Below are positions 33,428-44,691 of a DNA stretch of 64,000 nt, one piece after another. Both the position numbers and the translations under genes were made by a program. The DNA lies in the NCBI GenBank assembly GCA_020744225.1, contig JAGMWG010000011.1:372001-436000 (forward strand), given 5' to 3'. The notes under the pieces were generated by a model. It ran no database searches, was not told the DNA's origin, and worked only from the letters and a program-made list of their open reading frames with translations. The stretch's first letter is position 1. Each line of letters opens with the position of its first letter. The DNA comes from Paraphoma chrysanthemicola. Taxonomy: Eukaryota; Ascomycota; Dothideomycetes; Pleosporales; Phaeosphaeriaceae.

Positions 33428-34091
33428 AGCGTATTGCGGAGTTGGGAGGATGATTGTGTTATGTCATTGTGCTGCGCTTTAGCTTTAGTCTCGAGTGTCA
33501 TGTGTTACGGCCTGTTTTTCAATATTTACATCTCGAATGATACACGAAGAGCGAAATGCTTTGAGACTGTCATTTGAACCATCGTCGTGAAGTCAACTAC
33601 CGTCCACGCATACGGATTTGTCACTCCACCGCGCATTGAAGTTGTCGTGAAACAAACTTTCGGCAACACGAAATTTCTCCATCCTGACGTCCGGACATGC
33701 AATCCTTGTCTCTCATGACGCTGTGCAATGTGCGTCCAAGCGCTTACGTGGTACAACACACGGGTGTAAGCTTACAGACCTATTTTGCCGCGCGGCGCTT
33801 CGCCGTGCTTTAAGCCGACCAATCGAGGCCGGCTACGTTGATTGAGCATTCATGATCCAAGACACGAGATGCATACGCCCGTGAGCGTCTTGGTAGCCAT
33901 TTATCATGAGGACCATTTATTCGGTATGAGTATACATTAGGATACGGTGAGCGTCATTGCACTTTCCTCTTTCCCTCAATCTCACACGGTCCCATCTCGT
34001 CTCACTACCACAACAACTACCCACTTCTCCTCTCCACATCAATCATATTCTCGCGCAAAATAGAACACCAGATGAATTCACCACCACAACA
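33428..34091. other. Intergenic, P450-2 to MFS
   Basis: P450-2 3' UTR and the MFS transporter promoter. No gene is seen. The last 130 bp are C-rich, typical of a fungal 5' leader. Confidence 0.5.
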
Positions 34092-35693
34092 ATGTCCACC
34101 TCCGCCGACAAAAAATCCCTTCGTTTCTGGGGCACATTCTCCGCCCTCTGTCTCCTATCATTCATATCCGCCCTCGACGTCTCAATCATCATGACCGCCC
34201 TACCAACAATAACATCCTCCATCGGCGGCTCCTCGCAATACATCTGGATCGCAAACTCCTTCGTCGTCGCCTCATCCATCCCGCAACCGCTCTTCGGCCA
34301 ACTCGCCAACGTCCTCGGTCGCCGCGACCCCTTCATCGCATCCGTCGCTTTATTCGCGCTGGGCAGCGGTATTGCCGGCGGCGCGACGAATGTCGGCATG
34401 TTGATCGCAGGACGAACGATTCAGGGCGTCGGCGCGGGCGGGATATACGTTTTACTCGACATTGTGTGTTGTGATTTAGTCCCGTTGCGACAGAGGGGCA
34501 AGTATCTGGGCTTGATGTTCAGTTGGTCTGGGGTCGCGGCAGGGCTGGGGCCTGTTGTTGGCGGCGCGCTGGCGGAGAAAGATTGGCGGTGGATTTTCTA
34601 TATGAATATCCCGATATGTGGTGTGGCGTTGGCGATGGTGTTGGTGTTTATGCGGTTGGGCAAACATACGGAAAAGCAGGAGATTGATTGGCTTGGGAAT
34701 GGCATTTTTGTGCCGAGTGTGTTGGCGGTTCTGCTTGGGCTGGTTATGGGTGGAATTGAACATCCGTGGAGTTCGTGGAGGGTGGTTGTGCCGCTGGTGC
34801 TGGGGTTTGTGGGATGGATTGCGTTCCATGTTCAGCAGCATTTTACGAAGTATCCCAGTGTGCCGGAGAGATTGTTCAGTAACCGGACGTCGGCGGTGTG
34901 CTTTGCGCTGACGTTTTTGTCGTCGATATGCGTTCAAGCATCGGGGTATTTCTTACCGATATTCTTCCAGGCGGTACTGGGAACGACGCCGGTACGATCG
35001 GGAGTCAATTTCCTACCTTTCGCATTGGGCACGTTGGTCTTTGCCGTCGTTGCCGGCGTGCTGATGGAGAAGACTGGAACATACAAGCCGCTTCACGCCG
35101 CCTCTTTCGCGATCGCTGCCATCGGTTTCGGACTACTTACACTGCTCGACGAGAGTACGGTGAAATGGGCCATCTTCCAATTGATCCTAGGCGGGGGTCT
35201 AGGACTAACTCTTTCTACACTTCTTCCAGGTATCATGGCGGGCCTACCTGAATCCGATGTGGCGTCCTCGACAGCAACGTACTCCTTTATTCGCACGTTC
35301 GGCTACATTTGGGGCGTCACAATCGCGTCCATTGTCTTTAATGGTGTTTTCAATCACCACCTCCCACAAATTTCTTCACCTGAGCTACGAGCGCAATTAC
35401 GAGACGGCCAAGCGTACGGCTTCGCAAGTCAGGCGCATCGACTGCGCAACACAATACCGCCGGAAGTGTGGTCGGAAGTCGTAGACGTCTATAGAAAGAG
35501 TCTCCAAGTGATTTGGTACGTCGGGGCAGGGATATGTGTCGTATGCTTTTGTCTGGTGTGGGTTGAGAAAAGCATCCCACTACGCAAAGAACTGGACACG
35601 CAATACGGCATCGAGAACGACGTTGAAACACCGTCTGATCCAGACGACAAATCCAAGGCCGAAGAGGTCAAGGCCGAGCCTAGTAAAGTATAA
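34092..35693 (+). CDS. MFS multidrug/metabolite exporter, 14-helix DHA2 type
   Basis: A single exon of 533 residues from MSTSADKK; an upstream in-frame ATG at 33957 would add 45 polar residues and is less likely. A proton-driven plasma-membrane exporter of the DHA2 family. Fourteen hydrophobic segments can be counted. Motif D1 is FISALDVSIIMTALPTI, motif A is GQLANVLGRRD, and motif C, specific to exporters, is SGVAAGLGPVVGG. The C-terminus is a short acidic-basic cytosolic tail. It lies 0.7 kb downstream of P450-2 on the same strand, which hints at export of a P450 product, but MFS genes are common and no biosynthetic backbone gene is present. The substrate is unknown. Confidence 0.92.
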   Translation: MSTSADKKSLRFWGTFSALCLLSFISALDVSIIMTALPTITSSIGGSSQYIWIANSFVVASSIPQPLFGQLANVLGRRDPFIASVALFALGSGIAGGATNVGMLIAGRTIQGVGAGGIYVLLDIVCCDLVPLRQRGKYLGLMFSWSGVAAGLGPVVGGALAEKDWRWIFYMNIPICGVALAMVLVFMRLGKHTEKQEIDWLGNGIFVPSVLAVLLGLVMGGIEHPWSSWRVVVPLVLGFVGWIAFHVQQHFTKYPSVPERLFSNRTSAVCFALTFLSSICVQASGYFLPIFFQAVLGTTPVRSGVNFLPFALGTLVFAVVAGVLMEKTGTYKPLHAASFAIAAIGFGLLTLLDESTVKWAIFQLILGGGLGLTLSTLLPGIMAGLPESDVASSTATYSFIRTFGYIWGVTIASIVFNGVFNHHLPQISSPELRAQLRDGQAYGFASQAHRLRNTIPPEVWSEVVDVYRKSLQVIWYVGAGICVVCFCLVWVEKSIPLRKELDTQYGIENDVETPSDPDDKSKAEEVKAEPSKV

Positions 35694-35717
35694 GCAGCGA
35701 CAGATCACACAAACTTC

Positions 35718-36302
35718 TTATTCTTTCTCAAACTCCTGCAACATAACCAACAACCTATACCCCATCTTCGACCCCGAATGTCCAACAGGCCTGTCATACC
35801 CCCTAATCTCTGTCCATCCTTTCTTCCTCCAAAACTCCCCATTCAACTCCTCAACAGCTTGTAACCATATCTGCACTTTCCTGTCGTTCTCATCCTCCAT
35901 CCTCAGCGCCCGCTGCACAAGCGCATCAACACATAATCCCGGCAGCCCAAGACCCCTCCAATCCCTATGCGTCGTCACAGTCTTGATCTCCCACCCGCTC
36001 TCGCCCTCCGCAGCAAAAGTCACCAAATCCCCCGACCAGCGCGTCATCGACGCGCATGCAATCGGCACGCTCGAGTCCTGCGGGTCGTATAGGACTGCAA
36101 ATATTCCGTCTAGACCGAGACACTTGTGTATGGAGTTTGCATCGGGGAATCGATCGTCGATTTCCGTGTCCCAGTGTAGTGGATGTCTGAGCGGGGTGGA
36201 GCGGTAGCCTTCGTTGACAAAGGCGGTGAGTGTGTGTGCGAGGGTGGGAGAGCACAGGAGAGCGAATGCAGAGTAGAGAGTGGGTTGGAGTTGGGGATGC
36301 AT
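35718..36302 (-). CDS. GNAT-family N-acetyltransferase-like protein
   Basis: A single exon; the chosen start MHPQLQPT at 36302 gives 194 residues, with other in-frame ATGs at 36329 and beyond. The acetyl-CoA-binding motif A is VTTHRDWRGLGLPGLCVDAL (R-x-x-G-x-G at the pyrophosphate loop), preceded by GWEIKTV and followed by the motif-B region GEFWRKKGWTEIRGYDRPVG. The fold is secure in outline. The substrate is not known; fungal relatives are mostly unstudied. It converges with the MFS gene, their stops only 25 bp apart. Confidence 0.75.
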   Translation of the reverse strand: MHPQLQPTLYSAFALLCSPTLAHTLTAFVNEGYRSTPLRHPLHWDTEIDDRFPDANSIHKCLGLDGIFAVLYDPQDSSVPIACASMTRWSGDLVTFAAEGESGWEIKTVTTHRDWRGLGLPGLCVDALVQRALRMEDENDRKVQIWLQAVEELNGEFWRKKGWTEIRGYDRPVGHSGSKMGYRLLVMLQEFEKE

Positions 36303-37007
36303 GGTTTGTTGCGATGGGATGGTAGGCATGGATATGAGAGGGGCTTTTGAAAAGGATTGGTGGAGTGATGGGGAGAGGGAATAGGGATTTTCGAAACGAA
36401 ACGAAACGAGAGACGGCATAATTTGTATGGCGATGTGCTGTTTGCATATGCATATGCATGTATCTGTGCTGCGAATGGTGGGCTGTGGGTTCTGGTAGGG
36501 CGTAGGGCGCGGACAACATTGGTGTTACATGTACCCCAAGCTGGACACCGCCGAGTTTACATCTACATCGCGATTTTCTCCACATACCCTCTGCTCTTTC
36601 TATCAGCCTGAACAGTCGAAGTGTGAATATCATTACGAACAGGCGGGCTGGCTTGTTCCGAGATCTGTTCGTTTGATGTTAGCAATGAGCAGCTTGCTTA
36701 TACCCGTCGCTGGGCGCGATCAAGAGTCAACCAGATGTAGTATAATTATAACTCCCCATCAGCCTTACACTTAGCATCAGGTTGTAGGTAGTAGGTACTT
36801 CAGCACGTCTGACGAAGAGTGACTTGCCGTCAGAATCAAAGCCCATGAAATCGAAAGATAGTAACGTCCATACGGCTTCGACTTGCATTTTCAATCAAAG
36901 AACACGATAGATTATTACTGTACATACATGTCTCATCAGCTGCAGGTCCCCGGAGATAACGTTCCCACATCTAAGTTGCGCAGTTCCACATACTCGGTAA
37001 GAGTGAT
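36303..37007. other. Intergenic, GNAT to GPI-protein gene
   Basis: GNAT promoter on the left and the 3' UTR of the next gene on the right. No gene is seen. Confidence 0.45.
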
Positions 37008-37789
37008 TTACAATCCAGCCATCGCACCGAAAACAATGGCTCCGACCAGTCCAACAACACTTCCTGCTTGATGGGCGCCAGCGTTGGTCGATTGCTGAGG
37101 CGGAGCAGACTGATACATTTTGTTAGCATCTGCATATTGAACGGTCTAAACAGTACTTACTGCAGTAAAACTAGCAGTCGCGTTCGTCCCAGTAACCGAG
37201 CTCGCCACCGAACTCACACGCGCAGACAGAGACGCTGCCGCACTCGTCGCAGCACTGATTACCGCACTCGCACTCCCTGACACTGGCGCTGGAGTCGCAC
37301 TCGCAGACGCAGACGCCGCGCCCGACGAGCTCGCCGGCTTAACTGCTGGTCCGACATCAGGCTGTTTGCCAGGCAATGGCTCAGTGCTCAATCCACAGCT
37401 CGATCCAGCGGAGCTCAGAGTGTTGCCGTACATGCGCCAGATATTGTAGTTGTCTGGGCCGGCGCACTGAAGACAATTGTTGTAGTTTGTCTTAAAGGCA
37501 TCCAGGTCGCATTTGTTTGGTTGGCGGGAGAGCGTTATAGCGGTGCCTACCAAGGGAAATTGGATGTGAGCTTGGGTCAGGGAAGAGATGGGATGCATGG
37601 CAAGAGTAGAGAAGGGGAAGTGAGATCTTGGATTTGGGAACGCGTACCGCAATTGTCATGGCAATTGTATGATGCAGTGCCTGGTGCTTGACGTTTGAGT
37701 AGGGCAGCGAAAACTGCATCGTCGGGATGGAGTTGTGTTGCTGATGTTACGGCGACGAAGCACGTCAATAGAATCTTACAGGAGACCAT
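37008..37789 (-). CDS. Predicted GPI-anchored cysteine-containing surface protein
   Basis: Exons are 37789-37648, 37546-37161 and 37109-37008, giving 209 residues with phases closed. Signal peptide about 1-17 (MVSCKILLTCFVAVTSA). A small cysteine domain follows: SYNCHDNCGTAITL, CDLDAFKTNYNNCLQCAGP, DNYNIWRMYG and SSCGLS. Variants of it recur in ascomycete surface proteins (I do not know a function). A Ser/Ala/Thr-rich stalk of about 80 residues follows. The C-terminus is a small-residue site then a hydrophobic tail (GSVVGLVGAIVFGAMAGL) with no cytosolic basic residues, which is a GPI attachment signal. Likely located at the plasma membrane or wall. It is divergent from the BIM1-like gene. Confidence 0.75.
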
Positions 37790-38514
37790 TTTGTTTGGTC
37801 GTGAAGCAATTCCAACGAAGTAGTACGGTGAGTGCAGAAACAAAACCCAATTCTAGTGCTACCCAGCAAACATGCAGGAACAGGCGCACCACAGGTTTTG
37901 TAGCTCGCGCTGCACCTTGCACATGCCAAGGTCGCACCAAACCCCCTCCGAACCTCCACTCGCTTCACGGCACCAGGTTCATCACCGTAACATCGTCCCA
38001 CATGTGTACGCCTCGTATACTACCTATCGGCCGAGCATCGGAGATGCAAATTTTATCAGATGAGCTGATAAGATGGCGCCGCCGAGTGAAAGGATTAGCC
38101 TAATGCAGCCGCACCAGCGCCGCTTATTGGCTTGGCTGCTCTGCCGTTGGTCACTAGCGCAATCAGATAACTTAAACCCCGAATACTGGATCCGCGTAGC
38201 CTGCAACACGAGCGGGGGGAGGGTATGATTGGTGGTACGCGCTGGTAGGAATGGTTGGCGACCGCGGTGTTGGGCGATTGTTCGGTACAAGACGAGAGCA
38301 TGATTGGAAGGTCGTGCTGGCTGCGATTATTGAGCGACTTGGCGATGCGGTGCACGAGTCGGCGGAGTGAGGGCTTGTGAAGGCACATGATGGGTTGCGA
38401 ATGCCCCGCTCTGGGTCGCTCGGACGGCATTCATATCGTGCGTGAGGTACTCGTTCGTTCTGCTCGGAGTTGCTCACATTTCCAAATTGACTTCATCAAT
38501 CCAGAACTGCCAAC
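37790..38514. promoter_or_regulatory. Divergent promoter of two surface-protein genes
   Basis: 725 bp between the starts of the GPI protein and the BIM1-like protein. A TTGCTCA sequence at 38470-38476, about 40 bp before the BIM1-like ATG, resembles the yeast copper-responsive Mac1 core (TTTGCTCA) with one mismatch. This is weak evidence alone. No other gene is recognised. Confidence 0.35.
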
Positions 38515-39439
38515 ATGCGTTCCCAACTGTTGACCACCATTGCCCTGGCGGCTTGGTCATCTTTGACCACAGCCCAAACTCATGGTGAAGGAGCAGAAGG
38601 CACCGAAATGGGTCCCGTAGCGTTCATGTGGCCCGCCGACCGTATATGGGACGCAGCACACGATAACACTGCACCATGCGGAAGCTCACAGGGTCCATCA
38701 AATCGCACGATCTTCCCTTTGTCACAAGGATCTGTGGCACTGAGCATCGCTGACGATGCCTACTTTGTTGCGTTCAGGTTGGCATTGGGGAACAGTAAGT
38801 TGGGTGTTTGGCTGTGGGGTACGAGGCTGATGATAAGGCAGATCCAACACAGCAAAGCGACTTTGGTGATCAAGTCGTTGCCAACACTACGGATATAGAT
38901 CCAGGGCATCAGTGCTATAAGCTAGATGCGTTGGAGAATGTGTCAGCGGGACAGAATGGGACGATCCAGCTAGAGTACTGGGCAGAGTTCGAAGGCGAGA
39001 ACAACGGCAACAACCAGTCGTTCTTCGCTTGCGCCGACATTGTCAGTTCCTTTTCAGCTTATCCCATAGCGACCGTAGACTGACTGGGTGCTAGACGTTC
39101 GTTGAGACAAAGGACTTCACTATTCAGGTCCCATGCTTCAATGTAACGAGCGACACCTTCGATGCACCAACTCCATCGAGGTCTGCTGGTGCAGCCAATA
39201 CAGGCCTATCCGCTTCACCATCTGCAGGAGCAGGACAATCCTCGTCTGGGGGCGGTGGCTTGTCAACGGGTGCCAAAGCAGGTATTGCTGTTGGTGCCAT
39301 CATCGCAGGCCTTGCACTCTTTGGAGTGATTGGGTTCTTGTTCTGGCGAAGAGGCAAGCACGCTGGTTTGAAAGGCAAGGATGAGTATGAGCTGAGGGCG
39401 AAGAATCTGGAGACACCCGCGGGTGAAGCGAGGACTTAG
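38515..39439 (+). CDS. BIM1/X325-like (LPMO-like) membrane-anchored copper protein
   Basis: Exons are 38515-38794, 38842-39041 and 39095-39439, giving 274 residues with phases closed. Signal peptide MRSQLLTTIALAAWSSLTTA. If cleaved just before His (AQT|HGEGAEG) the mature protein starts with histidine, as in the LPMO-like X325/Bim1 family that binds copper without oxidising sugars. Family landmarks are MGPVAFMWPADR, HDNTAPCGSSQGPSNRT, FPLSQGSVAL, DPGHQCYKL, GTIQLEYWAE, FFACADITFV and VPCFNVT. A Ser/Gly stalk leads to one transmembrane helix (GIAVGAIIAGLALFGVIGFL) and a short basic tail, so it is held by a helix rather than GPI. The predicted role is surface copper handling, known for Bim1 in Cryptococcus; function here is inferred. 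Confidence 0.82.
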
Positions 39440-39492
39440 GATACGATTATGTTCGTTTCATCGGGTTGGTGTTCAATTAGCTCTTCTACTGC

Positions 39493-42400
39493 TTAGAATC
39501 TAACGTTCGCGATTGCAGCCACGCGCCCCTCCGCTGCTTCAGCACGTAAATGACGACCAACCTCACTCTCCATCGCTGGCTTGGTAGGCTTCCGTTGCTT
39601 GCTGAACAAGCAATGCCACAGGTCGTCTGCCTTGACCTCTTCACCATTTCCCTTCTTCCTCAACAAAGCTTTCAGTGGAGCTGCCTGCAACTCTGCCGAG
39701 TTCGCTTTGTCCAGTGTGTTCTCCTGGAGTGCGGGTGTCGCGGTGCCAGATCGCGAATTCGATGCAGAGGATCTGCTGATATGCGCCAGGCGTCGCGCCA
39801 CTGAAATTTCATAGATCGCCTCTTCGACCGTGTCGCTGATAAGGTACATGAACACTGTTGTTGCGCGCTTTTGTCCGATTCGATGGACACGAGCAATGGC
39901 TTGAAGTTCGATTGCGGGGTTTATAAGCGGTTCGCAGAGGAAGACGTATGTTGCATTGACCAGATTCAGCCCCGACGAGTCGGATTTGGCGTCCAGTAAG
40001 AAGCACTCGATAGCTCCGTCACTTTTGAACTTTTGTATTCCGTCCTTGTCGACGATGCCGCTTACGCCGATGCGCCATTTCTTCAATGCTTCTCGTAAGA
40101 CTTCGAGGAAGTCACTAAACTGTGAGAAGATGATCGATTTTGCGCCTGGATCGTTCGCTCGGATCCATAAAAGGTGACGAGCAATCATGTCGATCTTCGT
40201 GCCGTACGAACCGTCAACATCAATGTTCTTAATTTCTTTCAAGGTCGTGTCGCTCATGTCTGAGTAGATTGAAGTGTTCAAAGACTCTGGCGTTGCAGGC
40301 TGTGAAGGACTTGCAGGTTCAGTGACTTCTTCCTGAGCTCTCATCTCGCTGGGCTTGAAACTTATGTCTTTGAAATCCGAGGAGCCCAGCTTTTGCTTGC
40401 ACATTGGGCAGGTGCGATGAGCGCGCCACCAAGTGTTGATGCACTCCTTACAATATTTGTGTCCGCACGTAGTCAGAACACCCACGGCTATCAGGTCCTG
40501 GCAGATGACACACTCAGCCTTTGCGTCTTCTTGATTTTCAGTACGGAGATGTGTGAGATATGTGTGCTTCGTCTTCAGACCCGCGACGGACATCTTCTTG
40601 CGTTCGTGGGCATTTGTGAATCTAGTGAACTCGCGGACGTCGAAGTTTTCGTCCAGCTCCTCTTTGTACTTCGCCACAGTGTCCGAAATGTGCTGAAACT
40701 GGCGATAGTATTCTAGTCTCTGATTCATAGTGGCTCGGAACATCTCCTGCTCTTTCTCCAGGTCGGCGATTGTCTTCGCTTGCTGGGTCACAATGGCCTG
40801 TATGCGCGTAAGATGCTTCTGGAGAACCTCAGACTCATTGGCGGCGCGCTGGTCACCACCTTCTGCCCGCCATTGCAGACCAGTCAGAAGGGATCGCACA
40901 CCTGACACGATGCCTTTAAGTGAACCTCCCTCGAGCATGGCTTGAAGTTTGCGCCGGGTTTCTGCAATTTCGATGACCAGCTCGGGTGCATGCCCACGGG
41001 TCTCTTTCTCTTCATCTATGTCCTTGCGCAAAGCTTGTTTCTCAGCTGCTTTAAGCTCGTGTTCAACAAGTATATCTTGCAAACCATGAGTTGCGGCGTT
41101 TCGATCTGCAATCAACGTGCGAAGCGCCATTATGTAGACATAGAGCTCGTCCTGGGCCTTAAGTGAATCATCGTACTCCTCGCCAGTCGTCTCCTGGTCG
41201 TCGTCGTCGTCAACAAGGCGTAATAGAAGCACGTCAACGATCTTCATGCGCCAGATCTGGATTTGTTTTGCTTGTGCATTCAGGAAATCGGTGATGTTGT
41301 CCATGGTGTTTAATATTTTCTGGCTTTCAATCCCGCCAAAGTCGGGCAGGTCGTCGATGTTGGGTATCTGATGGAACGGTCTGCGTGAGGCTATCTTATC
41401 CATTTGCCGCTGTGCTCTGATCTTCGACTCCCTGAGAAGTTCACGCCGAACTAGTTTGGCTTTCTGGTACCACTCTGTCTCGAGCTTCTCTAGGCGGTGA
41501 AAATCCTCGGATCCTTCTTTTGTAAATTCGTCGTTCTCTTTGATTTGATGGTAGGCCGTGGCAATGAAGAAGTCGCAAGCGTGTTCAAGCTCTAGGAACG
41601 ATCGCAAAGTCTTCCGAAGGACCGGGATGCGCCCCATATTTTCGCCGTCATTCTCGTTATCTGAATCCGACTGAAGCTGCTCTTCGGCGTCCCTATGGGC
41701 GGTGGTCCTGTTCAGCGTTGCGTGCTCCGCTGCTAGCTCTTCCCTACACATGTTTACGTATTGCTGAGCATCTTTTAAGGCCTCTTCGTAGTAAGGTAGC
41801 GCCATCTGAGCTCTTTCATTCATGTTGCCAGCATACGCCGTGACATGACCCATTTTGATGTGATTGAGGATCATTTCGCGAGCACTGAGTACAATGTCAG
41901 TCGGTGCAACCATTTGCGATGTGCAATAGCATCACTTACTCGGACTTCCAGTTGCTATCGTTCTGCTCGATCATGACTTCAAGGACATCGTGAACAGTTC
42001 GGAGAGCTCCATTCTTGCCGCCCAATGCTTTTCTGTTCTTTCTTCCGACGTGGGCATGTAAGCACGTCTGCCGTAGGCGGACTAGCCAGTCTCGCATCCG
42101 CTCGATGACCTCAGGGTGGCTCGCGTCACGTCCTTCTTCGAGCGGGAGACCTTCTGGAGTTAGCCAACATGAATCACACATTTGCCGTATCATATCGCTG
42201 TAATTCTGCTCCTCGATTGTTGTGAACGGAACAGTGAGGACGATGCGTTTCTGCGGTGGAAGTCGGAGATCATCTCGAACCTTGTCCTTCGTATGTCGCA
42301 GTGCTATTTGGCTGAAAATTGACTTGAACGAAGCCTTGTCGACGCGGTCCCACACGGCTTTGTTGTTCGCGAAAGCATCGCAACGGAGAAAAATTAACAG

Positions 42401-44062
42401 ACCGCGTAAGTCTTGCACGTCTTTTCGAAGCGGAGTACCGGAAACTGCCCAAGCGTTACATCGTGGTATGATTCGGGCAACTTGGGCCGCCTGGCTGACG
42501 CCGCTTTCAATCATCTGGGCCTCATCTAGGCAAACACGCCACCATGAAATCTCGACAAGTGGGCTCCTACGACGCTCGTGACGCCTCGCATTCCTTGAGG
42601 AACGATCCGGGGGAGGGGTAGCATGATGTATCTCCTTTGACAAGACGTTATAGGTGGTCACTACGATATCGTATCGCAACAAGTTCTCAACAGTTGCTGC
42701 AGCATGTTCTTTCTTCGGCGCAGATGGTGGAGGAAGTCCCTTGTAGTGGAACACCTTTAGCTCTGGCGCATGGTTATGCACTTCGTTAATCCACTGTTCG
42801 AGAATCGCAGGGGGTGTTATGATGAGGGTAGCTCCGGACGGCGTAACGTAGGCCCCGGTGTATGCATCGAAAATCTTGTCTGACACAGACGGTCGCTTGT
42901 GATGAGTCATGAGTGCCATGAGCTCGACAGTCTTGCCCAATCCCATCTCCTCAGCCAGGATCCCGCCTCGTAAGGACTGTAATGCATCGCCATTGGCTGC
43001 ATTCAGGTCTAGAACTGCCATGCCTCGCAGCTGACTGACATGGAAAAGTTGTCCCATAGCATCCTGCGTTTGCCTAAACGAAGCAGGGGGTAAAATCTCC
43101 ACAAATGTTTCGAGCGTGCCTGATGGTGAAAATGCCACGCCCTCTCTTCGCAATAGCCAGTCTACGGCACGCGTCTGGAACGTATACAACAACGTGCCAG
43201 TCAGGGCATGCTGGATGCGTGGCGACACTTGAAGATCCAATGGCGGTACGTGTACGGAGTCGTAAAAGTCCGACAGAACCCAAGGTGTTCCGCTTTGCGC
43301 ATTTGCATCGGGATAATACCGCGAAAGCAGCTTCAGATCTTCTTTCATATGCTTCATGCCCACATTCGGAGATTCTACGACGGACAGTCCCAGTGTCCAT
43401 CGAAGCTCCACGTCCAATCTATACGTTTTGCGCTCGGGTGAAGGACGCTGTAGCAGACAGCGGGTGAACGAGGCGCGTGATATGGATCGGCTCCGTTTCC
43501 CATGCTGTGTGATCGCTAATGTCGTCGCAGTGCGCAGGTGCGGGGTTATGGAGTCGAGAAGGTCGCTGGGAGCGGTGGCAACGATGGCAGTTCCATTGCC
43601 AGTCTCTTGGTTGTAGACGATAGCTCGGAAAACGCAGGGGTCTGCTCTGTGGAAAGACTCCAAAGATACGGCGAGAGACTCGCAATCGTCTTCGTTGTGA
43701 CTATAGGTGGCATCGGCGTGTTCACTGTGTGGGAAGTTCTGCGCCATGTCAACCTCCTACTGCTAACAGGCGCGACGACTACCCACAAACTCGATCGTGA
43801 CTTTCGCCAAAACAATGCTTTGGCCTGATGTGAGCTCTGTCTGAACCGGTAAAGTGTTATCTGTATTAACTTTGCGCCGCTTTCGTGCTCGTTGTTCCTC
43901 CTCGTGGTTTGCGATCGGTGCGGCGAATAGGGCTTGGAGCGCGCGGTGGCTACTGGAAGCATCTTGTGCATCGAGTACTGTGTAGGTCGAGTCTCGGCCG
44001 GGTATACCTGCGCTTGGCTGCTCGATTCTCAGCACATCTGCGCAGCCCTCGAACGACGACAT
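39493..44062 (-). CDS. SNF2-family ATPase with RING domain (Irc20/SHPRH type)
   Basis: Exons are 44062-43787, 43738-41940 and 41884-39493, giving 1,488 residues with phases closed; the first intron is only 48 nt. A chromatin-associated ATPase and candidate E3 ubiquitin ligase. An N-terminal region with RARKRRKV (nuclear signal) precedes the SNF2 N-lobe (Walker A in LAEEMGLGKTVEL about residues 350-362, Walker B DEAQ in CLDEAQMIES). A long helical insert of 400 residues follows, as in SHPRH. A C3HC4 RING sits at about 1150-1191 (CVICQDL, TTCGHKYCKECI, CPMCKQ). The helicase C-lobe follows (IIFSQFSDFL, then AIARVHRIGQKR). That order, with RING placed before the second lobe, is diagnostic. Orthologues act in replication-damage tolerance; yeast Irc20 limits recombination foci. 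Confidence 0.92.
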
Positions 44063-44691
44063 GCTGAAGTTTTGGACGGCGTGTCGAGGGAGGGAAAGGT
44101 AGTGGAGGGACGCGGAGGTGTGACGAACTCCGCAACCTTGCCAAGCCGAGCTAACCTAGCAGGCATCACTGGGCTCACCATCACCATCACTCGTTACTGG
44201 TGCGGCGCGGCGAAAGACAATGTGGACTGTCATGTTTCCTACTTTAGCGTGGCGAGAGGACATGGCTTCAGCCAACACTGGGCCGAGCGCAACATATGCG
44301 CTTTCCTCCTTCCTTCCCCATACTATTTACATACCTCGATATACCCCTCTTGAACTGCGTCTTTACTGTGCAGCAATATAAAATCGGTATCTCCTCCTGC
44401 TGGGGAGGGTACTCGGCTTTAAAGCGCTCAGAGCGAGCGCTGCTTGCCAGCTTGGACGCGCGGCACAGACGTCTGCCTGTACATTGTGTTGTAGGCGTAC
44501 CCACTGTACATGCGCCACTGTAGTACTTCTGCCACTACGAAGGAGAGTTGTTCGGAATGTTCCATGTAGAGGCCATGGCTGGCGTTTCTCAAATAGCTCA
44601 AGGCGGGGTGACCCTCGAGAATCTCGCCCTCTTCGTCGGCAATAGCGTATGCGCTGTGTTGACGATCCATGCTCTCCACAATGCTCTGATC
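44063..44691. other. Intergenic, SNF2-RING promoter / THOC5-like 3' end
   Basis: 629 bp. The side near 44062 is the promoter of the minus-strand SNF2 gene, and the other side is the THOC5-like 3' UTR. No gene is recognised. Confidence 0.45.
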
